From: a virus
Length of the DNA: 64,000 nucleotides
Virus record (IMG/VR): IMGVR_UViG_3300020195_000020
Span: 1-64,000 of that record
Strand: one strand, 5' to 3'
Positions within the stretch are counted from its first letter, which is position 1. The number at the start of each line of letters is the position of its first letter. Shown piece after piece: positions 33,589-42,256 of this stretch. Made by a program: the position numbers and the translations under genes. The notes beneath the pieces were generated by a model. The model saw nothing but the letters and a program-made list of their open reading frames with translations, ran no database searches and was not told where the DNA came from.

Positions 33589-34709
33589 GCACCGATACGA
33601 ATACCGCCGTCGACAACCCTGACGCCGAGCCGGCCGACGATCTAATCGTGCAACCCAAGCCGGAGTTTGCGTTGTCGGCGGAGCTGGAAGACCAGGCCAG
33701 CAAGATCGACGCGATCGTCGAAAACTGCGGGCTGGTTGCCGCCGGAGAAGTGGAGACGTTCGGCCGGGCATTGCGGCTGGCGCGCGGCATGAACCAACTC
33801 CGCGAAGTCATGAGCGGGCCGATCCTGCAGGAGCTGATGGCTCTCAAGGGCAACGTCCTGGGGTTCCGGACCGATCGCGACAAGCTCTCCGAGGAAGACC
33901 TGCGCAAGGGGAAGCGGCCTTACGACGACGACGAGATCCGCGACGCGCTCTGCGTCGGCCTGCTGAAAGGGGCTCATGCCACCAACGACGAGATCAACGT
34001 CATTGGCGGCAACTGCTACCTGACCAAGTCGTATTACACCCGCCGCATTTTGGAACTTCCCGAGCTGACCGAGCTGGCGGTGCTGCCCGGCGCGATCATG
34101 TTCAACTCGGACGGGTCTGTCGCCTATGTGACGATCGAAGCCAGTTGGAAATATCGCGGCGTGGCGGATCGCATCTTGCGCACCCGCGGCAAAGACGAGA
34201 AGGGTATTGACTATGACCATCGCATCCAAATCCGCGTCAACCGCGGCCAGGGTCCTGACGCCGTGCTGGGCAAGGCGGAAAAGAAGGTCCTGGCGGCAAT
34301 CTGGAGGCTCGTGACCGGGCGACGCCTGGAGCAAGACGCCGACTTCGACCCACCGCACGACGACAGTGTCGTCGACGCGCCCAGCACTCAGGGGTCGGAG
34401 TCGCAAATCGTCCCGGACAACCGCGGGACCTATTCCCAGGATGTCACCGAATCGGATGAATTCGGCGAAGGCAATCCGCACTACGAGGTGCTGATGCAAT
34501 ACGGCCAGATGCTCGACCTGGCACCCGAGAGCGAGCGGCCGATCGTGGCTGCTGGCAAGGCCCGGGCGTGGGCCAGAGACAAGGCCAAAGGTGCCCCGCC
34601 GGCCGTGATCTTCAAGATCGACGAAATGCACGACGAGTGCGTGAAATTGCTCCGCGAACGGAAGCGCGCACCCGTCGAAAACCAAGCGCAGGGAGCCAAC
34701 AAACAGTGA
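33585..34709 (+). CDS. Phage protein, possible recombination-associated
   Basis: A 374-residue protein with an acidic N-terminus and C-terminus. The centre (DALCVGLLKGAHATNDEINV, then GGNCYLTKSYYTRRI) resembles the core of several phage proteins that sit in RecT/Erf-like positions, where a basic substrate-processing domain follows the DAL..GL..G pattern. I cannot confirm this without a profile search. Its neighbours (nucleotidase, HerA-like ATPase) favour a DNA metabolism role. Confidence 0.6.
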   Translation: MSTDTNTAVDNPDAEPADDLIVQPKPEFALSAELEDQASKIDAIVENCGLVAAGEVETFGRALRLARGMNQLREVMSGPILQELMALKGNVLGFRTDRDKLSEEDLRKGKRPYDDDEIRDALCVGLLKGAHATNDEINVIGGNCYLTKSYYTRRILELPELTELAVLPGAIMFNSDGSVAYVTIEASWKYRGVADRILRTRGKDEKGIDYDHRIQIRVNRGQGPDAVLGKAEKKVLAAIWRLVTGRRLEQDADFDPPHDDSVVDAPSTQGSESQIVPDNRGTYSQDVTESDEFGEGNPHYEVLMQYGQMLDLAPESERPIVAAGKARAWARDKAKGAPPAVIFKIDEMHDECVKLLRERKRAPVENQAQGANKQ

Positions 34710-35272
34710 TTGAAACCATCTATCTCGATATGGACGGCGTGCTGGTCGACTTCGAACGGTCGGCCTGCCGCGAGCACGGGCTCTATGTGGACGAGGTTTA
34801 CACCCGTCCGGGCTTGCTGGGCTCCTATCCGCTCTCTGCAGGGCTGAACATGACGCCCGAGGATTTTTGGGAGCCGATCCACCTGGCCGGCGCCAGCTTC
34901 TGGACCGACCTGCCCATGTACCCCTGGGCTCCGATGCTGATCGAGCGGTGCCGCGACATCGCGGAGACCGTGATTCTGAGCACGCCATGTGATCATCCCG
35001 GCAGTGCGGCCGGCAAGCTGGCCTGGCTGCATACGCAATTCGGGCCCAACTTCCGCGACTACATGCTGGGTTGGAAGAAGGAGCTGCTGGCCCGCGAGGC
35101 CACGCTACTGATCGACGACCACGAGGAAAACTGTGAAGCCTTCGCCAAGCGAGGGCAGTCAATTTTATTTCCCGGCCGCTGCAACAAGCTCCACGCGGAT
35201 CGGGCCAATCCCTGTCCGCGAGTGCTGGCGTTGCTCGATCGCCTCACCCGAGGCGAACGATTGGCCGGCTGA
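34706..35272 (+). CDS. 5'(3')-deoxyribonucleotidase-like HAD phosphatase
   Basis: A 188-residue protein that begins at a GTG overlapping the previous stop. The HAD motif I (DMDGVLVDFERSA) with both catalytic aspartates is at residues 8-20, motif II (ILSTP) near 90 and the DDHEENC motif near 135, as in NT5C-type nucleotidases. It would dephosphorylate nucleotides and tune nucleotide pools during phage replication. Size is normal. Confidence 0.82.
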   Translation: MIETIYLDMDGVLVDFERSACREHGLYVDEVYTRPGLLGSYPLSAGLNMTPEDFWEPIHLAGASFWTDLPMYPWAPMLIERCRDIAETVILSTPCDHPGSAAGKLAWLHTQFGPNFRDYMLGWKKELLAREATLLIDDHEENCEAFAKRGQSILFPGRCNKLHADRANPCPRVLALLDRLTRGERLAG

Positions 35273-35285
35273 ACAAGCGCGGTGG

Positions 35286-35333
35286 CCCGTGACGCGAGTT
35301 GGCTCGTCGTCAACCGCGTCGCGGGCTGCTTTT
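35286..35333 (+). terminator. Terminator-like hairpin before the HerA-like gene
   Basis: CCCGTGACGCG (35286-35296) pairs with CGCGTCGCGGG (35315-35325) with one G-T wobble; four Ts occur at 35330-35333. The next ATG is 18 bases downstream. Confidence 0.6.
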
Positions 35334-35350
35334 AACAAGATCGAATCTCG

Positions 35351-37156
35351 ATGTTCAAAATTGCCGACAAACTGTCGCTCCCGCGGGAAGCTCTGACGCA
35401 GAAGTTTGCGTTCTTGGGGCGCTCTGGCTCTGGCAAGAGCACCGCGGCCACCGACCTGGCCGAAGAGTTCTTGGAGCACAACTATCCGATCGCCTGGATC
35501 GATCCGACCGGCGTCGCCTGGGGATTGCAGAGCAGCGCCGATGGCAAGCGGCCCGGCTACCCGGTCGTGATCTTCGGCGGCGAACATGCACACTTGCCAC
35601 TCGAGGCCACCGCCGGCCGCGTCGTGGCCGACTTCGTGGTCAAGGAGCGGATGCCGACGATCTTGGACACGTCGCTGCTGGGCGAGAACGACATGAAGCG
35701 GCTGGTGGGCGACTTTGTCGACCAGCTCTACCGGACCAACCGCGATGCTCTGCACCTGTTCGTCGACGAGGCCGATGAGTTTGCACCGCAGGGCGCCGCC
35801 GGCGGCCCGGCCGCCAAGTGCCACGGCGCCATGCAAAACGTCGTCCGCCGCGGGCGGGCCAAGGGGATCGGCGTGACGCTGATCACCCAACGGTCGGCCG
35901 TGATCGACAAGTCGATCCTCTATCAAACCGAGTGCCTGGTGGCGATGCAGCTCACCGGACCACTGGACCAGAAGGCGGTCGAGGGCTGGATCAAATATCA
36001 CGGCAGCACCGACGAGCGGGACCAGCTCATGCGGTCGCTGGCCAAGCTACCGCGCGGCGAGGGCTGGGTTTCGAGCCCTTCGTGGCTGCAAATCATTGAG
36101 CGGGTGAAGTTTAGGGCCGCGCGGACGTTTGATAGTCGACGCACCCCCGAGGCCGGCAAACCCAAGCCGCTGCCCAAGCGGATCGCAGACGTCGATCTGT
36201 CGCGGGTCGAGTCGCAGATGGCCGCCACGGTCCAGGCCGCCAAGGACAACGACCCCAGGCTGCTCAAGGCAGAGATCGCGGCCCTGAAAAAGCAATTGGC
36301 TGCCAAGCCGGCTCCCCAGCCGGCGCCGGCGCCCGAGATCAAGACCGTCGAAGTGCCAATGCTGACCGCTGCCGAGCGGAAGGTGCTGGAGCGGGTTGCT
36401 GATCGGCTGGAGAAGGTGCACGAGGTGACCAAGGCGTTCCGTGATCTGACCAAGGTTATGGACGACCGGCACGCGACCGCGCAGCGCGAGTCGAATCTGC
36501 AGCGGCCTATCTCGACCAAGTTCAACGGCGATTTAGTCCACACGGGTCGGCTCATGAGCGAAAAACGACCCTTTGCGACTGGCCTAGTTTCGCCGGCGAA
36601 CACGGTAGGTAGTCCACCGCGGCCGGCGGCCCGTGATCACGAGCCTGCCGAAGGGGTCTCGGCCCCGCAGCAACGGATCCTCGACGCGCTGGCCTGGTTG
36701 GAGTCGGCCGGAATTCACAACCCGACCGGCGTTCAGCTCGGCCCGGTCGCGATGATCGATTGCTCCGGTGGCTACTTCTCCAACCTGGCAGGCTCACTTT
36801 CGAGTGCTGGCCTGATCCAACGCGGCCGCGGAACGACGCAACTCACCACTGCCGGCCGTGCCATGGCCAACAAGCCAGAAGCGCCGCCGACGTTGGCGGA
36901 TTTTCACGAGTCGCTGCGGACACGCATTCGCCAGCTCAAGTCGGCTGGCGGCAAGACGATCGAAGTCCTGAACGTGATCATCGCCAACCGCGGGCGGACG
37001 CTGACCAGCGAACAGCTCGGGGCCGCGATCGGCGTCGACCATACGGGCGGCTACTTCTCGAACCTGATTGGCCCGCTGGGAGGCCTCGGGCTGATCGAGC
37101 GGTCGCGGGGCGAGGTGACGGCGACTGAGCTGCTATTTCCCGAGGGGCTGCAATGA
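35351..37156 (+). CDS. HerA/FtsK-like ATPase with duplicated C-terminal domain
   Basis: A 601-residue ATPase. Walker A (GRSGSGKST, residues 23-31), Walker B (LHLFVDEADEF, DE at 139-140) and a TLITQRS sensor segment place it in the DUF87/HerA-FtsK group of DNA pumps. A Pro/Ala linker and coiled segments (280-400) lead to two related winged-helix-like repeats with GGYFSNLAGSL and GGYFSNLIGPL at their centres (about residues 475 and 565). It overlaps the J-domain gene by ATGA. Possible roles are DNA processing or conjugation-like DNA handling; the exact role is unknown. Confidence 0.82.
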   Translation: MFKIADKLSLPREALTQKFAFLGRSGSGKSTAATDLAEEFLEHNYPIAWIDPTGVAWGLQSSADGKRPGYPVVIFGGEHAHLPLEATAGRVVADFVVKERMPTILDTSLLGENDMKRLVGDFVDQLYRTNRDALHLFVDEADEFAPQGAAGGPAAKCHGAMQNVVRRGRAKGIGVTLITQRSAVIDKSILYQTECLVAMQLTGPLDQKAVEGWIKYHGSTDERDQLMRSLAKLPRGEGWVSSPSWLQIIERVKFRAARTFDSRRTPEAGKPKPLPKRIADVDLSRVESQMAATVQAAKDNDPRLLKAEIAALKKQLAAKPAPQPAPAPEIKTVEVPMLTAAERKVLERVADRLEKVHEVTKAFRDLTKVMDDRHATAQRESNLQRPISTKFNGDLVHTGRLMSEKRPFATGLVSPANTVGSPPRPAARDHEPAEGVSAPQQRILDALAWLESAGIHNPTGVQLGPVAMIDCSGGYFSNLAGSLSSAGLIQRGRGTTQLTTAGRAMANKPEAPPTLADFHESLRTRIRQLKSAGGKTIEVLNVIIANRGRTLTSEQLGAAIGVDHTGGYFSNLIGPLGGLGLIERSRGEVTATELLFPEGLQ

Positions 37157-37848
37157 CCAAACCGCTCTACCAAATCCTGGGCGCCAGCGAGACCGACGAC
37201 CCGGCGACTATCGCCGCGGCCTATCGTCGGCTCTCGAAGAGGTTCCACCCCGACAAGAATCCGGGCGACGATGCCGCGGCCGAGCACTTCAAACAAATCG
37301 CCGAGGCCTTCGAGATCTTGAACGACCCGGGGCGGCGGGCCGGGTACGACCGCACCGGTGAGATTCCCCACTCGACCGAGCAAGCCGACCGCCGCGAGGC
37401 TTTGCGGGTGCTGCAAAGCGTGATCCACCAGATCGTTGGCAAGGACCTGAAGCACGGGGTCAGAACCATCCAGCGAAAGCTGCTGGTGGACGTCGGCGAA
37501 GTGCTCGATGGCGCGATTGAACACATCGAACACGACCTGGACAAGATGCGCCGTGCCCAGACCCGGCTCGAAGAAGTCGCCGGCCGCATTTCATCACAGG
37601 ACGGCCAAGAGAATCTGCTCGCCGCTCTCACTCTGGAGCCGGTCAAGAAGATCGAGGCCGACATCGAACAGAGCCAGCGCTATCTGGCAATCCACAAGTT
37701 GGCCTGGGAGATCCTCAGGCAATTCAACTTCCGCTCGGACGCCCCGGCCGCGTCGGTCTGGGCAACTGGCAGGCAGGCGCGAGGGTTCATGCCTGACAGC
37801 GCCAACTGGCGGGAATTCGTAAGTGGCGATTTCGGTTGGGGAGATTGA
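37153..37848 (+). CDS. J-domain (DnaJ-like) co-chaperone
   Basis: A 231-residue protein whose first 70 residues are a complete J domain with the HPD motif at residues 32-34 (RFHPDKNPGD), the site that stimulates Hsp70 ATPase. The rest is a helical domain without the DnaJ zinc finger, so it is a specialised type III co-chaperone. It is coupled to the ATPase gene and may recruit host DnaK to it, as lambda replication recruits DnaJ/DnaK. The partner is inferred. Confidence 0.88.
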   Translation: MTKPLYQILGASETDDPATIAAAYRRLSKRFHPDKNPGDDAAAEHFKQIAEAFEILNDPGRRAGYDRTGEIPHSTEQADRREALRVLQSVIHQIVGKDLKHGVRTIQRKLLVDVGEVLDGAIEHIEHDLDKMRRAQTRLEEVAGRISSQDGQENLLAALTLEPVKKIEADIEQSQRYLAIHKLAWEILRQFNFRSDAPAASVWATGRQARGFMPDSANWREFVSGDFGWGD

Positions 37849-37852
37849 TCAG

Positions 37853-38059
37853 ATGCCCAAAAAACCCAAATGCCCGCAGTGCAAGCGGCCCGGCAAGAAG
37901 GTCTCGGATCGGCGGTACAAGTGCCCGATTCACGGCTATTTCGACGACATGCCGAACGAGGGCGGCGACTACGCGGCCAATCCGGCCAAACGCATCGAGC
38001 GCCGCGAGGAGCTGGACGAGGCCCGCAAATTCAACGATCGCCGGATGGGGAGAAGTTAG
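37853..38059 (+). CDS. Small zinc-ribbon protein
   Basis: A 68-residue basic protein with CPQCKRPGKKV and KCPIHGYFDDMP, three Cys and one His in a plausible zinc ribbon near the N-terminus and a charged helical tail. It starts 4 bases after the J-domain stop. Confidence 0.6.
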   Translation: MPKKPKCPQCKRPGKKVSDRRYKCPIHGYFDDMPNEGGDYAANPAKRIERREELDEARKFNDRRMGRS

Positions 38060-38063
38060 CTCA

Positions 38064-38234
38064 ATGGAGGTTTGCCTACGCACCGGGAAAGTTCGGCACA
38101 AGACCAAAGCCAAGGCACACAGGGCGCTGCGGAGTTTGAAGCTGCGCACGAGTCGGGACTATCAGGGCGAGGCCTACCGCTGCCAGATCTGCGGCGATTG
38201 GCATTTTGGCAAACAGCGGCCCAAGGCTCGCTAG
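38064..38234 (+). CDS. Small basic zinc-finger protein
   Basis: A 56-residue, Lys/Arg-rich protein ending with YRCQICGDWHFGK, a CxxC followed by WHxG pattern found in many tiny phage proteins that probably bind zinc. It starts 4 bases after the previous stop. Confidence 0.6.
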   Translation: MEVCLRTGKVRHKTKAKAHRALRSLKLRTSRDYQGEAYRCQICGDWHFGKQRPKAR

Positions 38235-38250
38235 GAGGAATTGCCGAGCG

Positions 38251-38529
38251 ATGGGACACCAAGAGATCGAGCTCACGCTGGAGGAGTTCAAGCTGCTATT
38301 CGAGCTGCGGGGAATTCCGCAGCGAAACAGTCATTTCATGTACGTGCACGGCGAGGAGCGAATTGCGGTGGCTGCCGGCCTGGTCAAGCGCGGACTCTTG
38401 GAGGAAAGCGAAGGCCTGGAGAAAGGCGATCGGACGTTTCGGCTCAACAAGCCAGGTCGTGAGGCGCTTAAGACCGAATGGCTGGAGCGCGGCGCGCCCA
38501 ACTACAAGGACATCTTTGGGGACAAGTGA
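38251..38529 (+). CDS. Winged-helix-like small protein
   Basis: A 92-residue protein, AGGAGGA precedes the ATG. The KRGLLEESEGLEKGDRTFRL hairpin and following helix look like a winged helix used for DNA or protein contacts. It overlaps the DUF5131 gene by one base (TGATG). Confidence 0.6.
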   Translation: MGHQEIELTLEEFKLLFELRGIPQRNSHFMYVHGEERIAVAAGLVKRGLLEESEGLEKGDRTFRLNKPGREALKTEWLERGAPNYKDIFGDK

Positions 38530-39650
38530 TGGGCGAGAACAGCAAAATTCAGTGGACCGATCACACGTTTAACCCGTGGCGTGGTTGTACGCACGCGACG
38601 CTGGCCGATGGGACAGCTCACCCGGGTTGTGAGCACTGCTATGCCGAGACGATGAGCAAGCGGAATCCGCAGGCGCTGGGCAAGTGGGGGCGTGACGGCG
38701 TGCGGGTCGTCGGTGCGCCTGCCTATTGGAAACTGCCGCTCAAGTGGAACGCCGCGGCCGAGAAGGAAGTCGTGCGCAAGCGGGTGTTCTGCGCCAGCCT
38801 GGCCGACGTGTTCGAGGACTGGCCAACTCTGCTGAATGATCATCGTGGGTGTATCCTTTCTTCGTGCCGCGAGTGTGGAAAGATCTTTGCAAAAGGTGCT
38901 GATCCCGCTTGCGAATGCCACCCCCGAGAGCATGACATTTGTCGCCTCGCCGACGTGCGTCTCAAGCTGTTTCGTCTTATCGACGCAACCCCCTGGCTCG
39001 ACTGGCTGCTGCTGACCAAGCGACCCGGCAACATTCGCCGCATGCTGATGCCGTGGCTGCGAGACCGCATGGGTGCCGGCCGCGAATCTCCGGACGATGC
39101 CTGGAAACAGGGCTTGCCGCTCAACAACGTCTGGCTGCTGACCAGCGTGAGCGATCAGGCCACCGCCGACGCTCTCGTGCCCGAGTTGCTCAGGTGCCGC
39201 CACTTGGTGCCAGTACTTGGGCTCTCTGCCGAACCGCTCTTGGGACCGATCAATCTCCAACGGACCAACGTGATCTGGTTCGACAAGACGGATGGAGCAC
39301 CCGTCGAGTACATCGGCAACGCGCTCAACGGACATATTCCCTTCAACCGAAGCGGCCACCCCGATAGCTCGCTGGTTGGCGCGCACTTGGATCTGATCAT
39401 CGCCGGCGGCGAAAGCGGCGGCCATGCGCGGCCCATGCAGCCCGAGTGGGCCAGGTCGCTCCGCGATCAGTGTCAGTCCGCCGGCACGGCCTTTTTCTTC
39501 AAGCAATGGGGCGAGTGGCGCCCGCCGGAGATCGGCGAAGACGTTTACGGCGCGATCCCCAGACTGAGCAAAGTCGGCAAGTCCCGGGCCGGGCGCCTGC
39601 TGGACGGCGTCGAACACAACGGCATGCCCGAACCGGCGAGGGCCCATTGA
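38529..39650 (+). CDS. Phage Gp37/Gp68 family protein (DUF5131)
   Basis: A 373-residue member of the Gp37/Gp68 family (PF07505). The signature start KIQWTDHTFNPWRGCTH and HPGCEHCYAE with three conserved cysteines is present, as are the LLLTKRP and IIAGGESG motifs. The cysteine pattern recalls radical-SAM enzymes, but the reaction is unknown. An unusual insertion near residues 108-140 carries its own Cys/His cluster (SSCRECGKIF, then CECHPREHDIC), probably a zinc finger. It overlaps the next gene by one base. Confidence 0.85.
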   Translation: MGENSKIQWTDHTFNPWRGCTHATLADGTAHPGCEHCYAETMSKRNPQALGKWGRDGVRVVGAPAYWKLPLKWNAAAEKEVVRKRVFCASLADVFEDWPTLLNDHRGCILSSCRECGKIFAKGADPACECHPREHDICRLADVRLKLFRLIDATPWLDWLLLTKRPGNIRRMLMPWLRDRMGAGRESPDDAWKQGLPLNNVWLLTSVSDQATADALVPELLRCRHLVPVLGLSAEPLLGPINLQRTNVIWFDKTDGAPVEYIGNALNGHIPFNRSGHPDSSLVGAHLDLIIAGGESGGHARPMQPEWARSLRDQCQSAGTAFFFKQWGEWRPPEIGEDVYGAIPRLSKVGKSRAGRLLDGVEHNGMPEPARAH

Positions 39651-40006
39651 TGCCGCGGAACATGAGCTTCGCCCTGACCACCGAGCAAATTCGCGATCGG
39701 TCCAAGACCGAAACGCGGCGAGTCGGCTGGGGCCGCCTGCGGCCCGGCGAACAGTTTTGGGCGGTCGTGAAGGCCCAGGGTCTCAAGAAGGGCGAGAAGA
39801 TCGAGCGTATCGCCCTGCTCGAGTGTGTGACCAATAACCGCGAGTGGCTGACCGCGATGACGCCGGCGGCCTGCAGGCGTGAAGGCTTCCCGGACATGAC
39901 ACCCGCCGAGTTCATCGAAATGTTTTGCCGGAACATGAACATCGGCCAGCAGCGTGAGATCAACGTGATCCGTTTCAAGTACATCGACGGGCCGCCGGCG
40001 CCCTGA
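39650..40006 (+). CDS. ASCH-domain protein
   Basis: A 118-residue protein with the ASCH/PUA-like pattern: SFALTTEQIRDRSKTETRRV at the start, then LRPGEQFWAVVKAQGLKKGE. ASCH domains bind RNA or modified nucleotides. ASCH and DUF5131 genes are often neighbours in phages, suggesting a joint nucleic-acid modification function. Normal length; start coupled to the previous stop. Confidence 0.78.
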   Translation: MPRNMSFALTTEQIRDRSKTETRRVGWGRLRPGEQFWAVVKAQGLKKGEKIERIALLECVTNNREWLTAMTPAACRREGFPDMTPAEFIEMFCRNMNIGQQREINVIRFKYIDGPPAP

Positions 40007-40046
40007 CTACGAACCACTAACCCCTGACCACGATACGGAGATTCCC

Positions 40047-41087
40047 ATGGTCTCAGCCCTCAAACAACTTGAAGTCCGCAACGCCGAAGACGTGATCGCC
40101 AAGATCGAACGCGACAACAAGGTCTTGCGCTACGTCTGGAGCACCGACCACACTCCCGCCGGAAGATGCAATGCCCTGCGGGCCGCCGGCCCGGCACTGG
40201 ACTCTGGCGACACGTTGCGCATCCAGCCGGGGGACTGGGATTTTGGCGACCAATACGTCGCGCTGCCCAACGGCATCGTGCTGGCCGGCTGCGGGATGGG
40301 CGTGACGCGGTTGATCAATCGGCAACTCGATCAGGCCAACCGCTGCGGCTTTCAGATCGGTGGCCGCGGGCTGTCGCTGCGGGAGCTGTCGCTGATCTGG
40401 GAGCCAGCCGACAAGACCAAGCCGTACGGTGGCCAGACGCTGGGCATGACCGGCAACAACGGCATCAGCATGACCGCCGCCTCGGCGACCGAGATCGAAG
40501 CGATCAGCTACGGCGGCGCCGCGATCTACTTCTGGAGCGACGGCAAGGGACACCAATTCAAGGCCAAGAAGTCGAACTTCTATTCGGGCCGCTGGTGCGG
40601 TTGCCTGGGCGCTGGCAGCGCTGAGGATTCGGCGCTGCTCACGTTCGTCGACTGCAACTTCACGACCGATTTTGGCAAATACGGCGGCGCGGGCGGCCTA
40701 ATGGGGATGCCACCGAATACGGTCGGCTTTGTCAGCCGCGGCGGTCGGACCACGATCACGGGCGGCAGCATCAACGTCAAGGGTTACCCGGGCAGTGGCG
40801 TCGTCGGGGACAACAACAAGGACCCGTTCAAGATGGTCTACGGCGCTGCCTGCAGCAGCCTTGGCGACCCGGGCAATCCGCTGCCCGAGTACACGTGGGC
40901 CTGGCCGTATCTCACGATCGACGGCGTCACGTTCAATATCCAGCCGAATGGCATCGCCGACTGGGCCGACGTTTGGGCTCACATCGGCACGACGCTGATC
41001 AGGGGCGGCCGCGGCTCGGGCCTGAACGGCGCGTACGTGCTGAAAGGCAAACGCTACTCGCTGGAAGGCGGTGCGATCGCGGCGTGA
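40047..41087 (+). CDS. Right-handed beta-helix protein
   Basis: A 346-residue protein of repeated short strands and Gly/Asn turns typical of a parallel beta-helix (pectate-lyase-like), e.g. the DTLRIQPGDWDFGDQYVAL start of a coil and the ITGGSINVKGYPGSG segment. No signal peptide and no catalytic set recognised. Such folds usually belong to tail spikes or polysaccharide lyases, so its place among replication-region genes is unexpected. A ribosome binding site GGAG lies before the ATG. Confidence 0.7.
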   Translation: MVSALKQLEVRNAEDVIAKIERDNKVLRYVWSTDHTPAGRCNALRAAGPALDSGDTLRIQPGDWDFGDQYVALPNGIVLAGCGMGVTRLINRQLDQANRCGFQIGGRGLSLRELSLIWEPADKTKPYGGQTLGMTGNNGISMTAASATEIEAISYGGAAIYFWSDGKGHQFKAKKSNFYSGRWCGCLGAGSAEDSALLTFVDCNFTTDFGKYGGAGGLMGMPPNTVGFVSRGGRTTITGGSINVKGYPGSGVVGDNNKDPFKMVYGAACSSLGDPGNPLPEYTWAWPYLTIDGVTFNIQPNGIADWADVWAHIGTTLIRGGRGSGLNGAYVLKGKRYSLEGGAIAA

Positions 41088-41161
41088 GTCGTAGGGGCCA
41101 GGGACTAGTGGCCGGTGGTTAGTTACGAACGATTCGAGGTTTCGACACAAAGGAGTGATTT

Positions 41162-41737
41162 ATGGATTGGATTTTCGATTCGCTGCTCTATTTCGCCGGA
41201 TGGCTGCTCGCTGGCTTATGTGCATGGCGATGGCTGGTCAGTCTGCTGGGTTGGTACACGTCTGACCGCGAACTGCAAAAACTTCGCGACAGGTTATGCC
41301 GAGAGGGCTACGGACTTTGGGAACCTGACCGACACACCGGCACGCCGCAATTCGAGTTGCAACCTATTTCTTACGGCGCGCTCAAGCAACACGTTGAGTC
41401 GACGGACTCCCGTTACAACTCGCTGTCTAGAACGTACGACAAAAATAACCTTGAATTGCAGAAGCTCAAGGCGGATCGCGAGCAGGATATTGCTTGCTCC
41501 CAGGCAAGCGACCGGGGGCTCCTGGAAAAGTTGGCCAAGGAGCGGGACGAAGCGGTCGAATCGCTGGCCGCGACCAAGGCCGAGCTTGAGAAGGCGCTGG
41601 CCGACTCATCGATCAATTCATGGCGCCAGGCGCAGCTTGACCATGTCCTAGCTCAGACCGAGCTGCTCACGGCCCAGGCGGCGCAAACCCGCGGCTTGAC
41701 GCAGCCCTCTGTCCGTTCACGGCGGAGAGCTTCGTAA
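41162..41737 (+). CDS. Membrane-anchored coiled-coil protein
   Basis: A 191-residue protein with one N-terminal membrane helix (about residues 7-30) and a long coiled coil (about 75-165). The topology resembles phage superinfection-exclusion or membrane-tethering proteins, but the sequence is not recognised. AGGAGTG precedes the ATG. The stop overlaps the start of the methyltransferase gene by one base (TAATG). Confidence 0.7.
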   Translation: MDWIFDSLLYFAGWLLAGLCAWRWLVSLLGWYTSDRELQKLRDRLCREGYGLWEPDRHTGTPQFELQPISYGALKQHVESTDSRYNSLSRTYDKNNLELQKLKADREQDIACSQASDRGLLEKLAKERDEAVESLAATKAELEKALADSSINSWRQAQLDHVLAQTELLTAQAAQTRGLTQPSVRSRRRAS

Positions 41738-42246
41738 TGCCAGGTCGCAAGGGCATCGGTGGTCACACTCTGGCGAATCGTGGCGCAAGCGACGATTGGA
41801 TCACGCCGCGCGCGATCATCGATGCCCTCGGGCCGTTCGACCTGGACCCCTGCGCGTGCGATCCCCAGCCGTGGCCAACGGCCAATGCGATGCTGACCAA
41901 GGGTGGGTTGTTGGTGCCGTGGACCGGTCGCGTCTGGTGCAACCCGCCTTACGGACCGGAAACCGGCAAGTGGCTGAATCGGCTGGCGAGCCATGGCGAT
42001 GGGATTGCCCTGATCTTCGCCAGGACCGAGACGGAAATGTTTCACAAGTATGTCTGGGGAGCGGCGACCGCCGCGCTGTTTCTGCGGGGGCGGCTGAACT
42101 TCTACACGCCGGCCGGCCAGCGTTCGCGCTACAACGCCGGCGGCCCGAGTGTGCTGGTGGCTTATGGAGAGTTGAACGCCGGAGCGATCTGGACCGCCGT
42201 GATCAGCGGCAAGTTGAAAGGGCACGTTGTTGAAACCAAACGATAA
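41737..42246 (+). CDS. DNA N6-adenine methyltransferase (phage Dam type)
   Basis: A 169-residue member of the phage Dam family (PF05869). DDWITPRAIIDALGPFDLDP at the N-terminus and the catalytic NPPYGPETGKW motif near residue 68 are diagnostic. It would methylate adenines in phage DNA, probably against host restriction. No cognate nuclease gene is nearby, so it is an orphan methyltransferase. Length is normal. Confidence 0.92.
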   Translation: MPGRKGIGGHTLANRGASDDWITPRAIIDALGPFDLDPCACDPQPWPTANAMLTKGGLLVPWTGRVWCNPPYGPETGKWLNRLASHGDGIALIFARTETEMFHKYVWGAATAALFLRGRLNFYTPAGQRSRYNAGGPSVLVAYGELNAGAIWTAVISGKLKGHVVETKR

Positions 42247-42256
42247 GGAAACCGTC

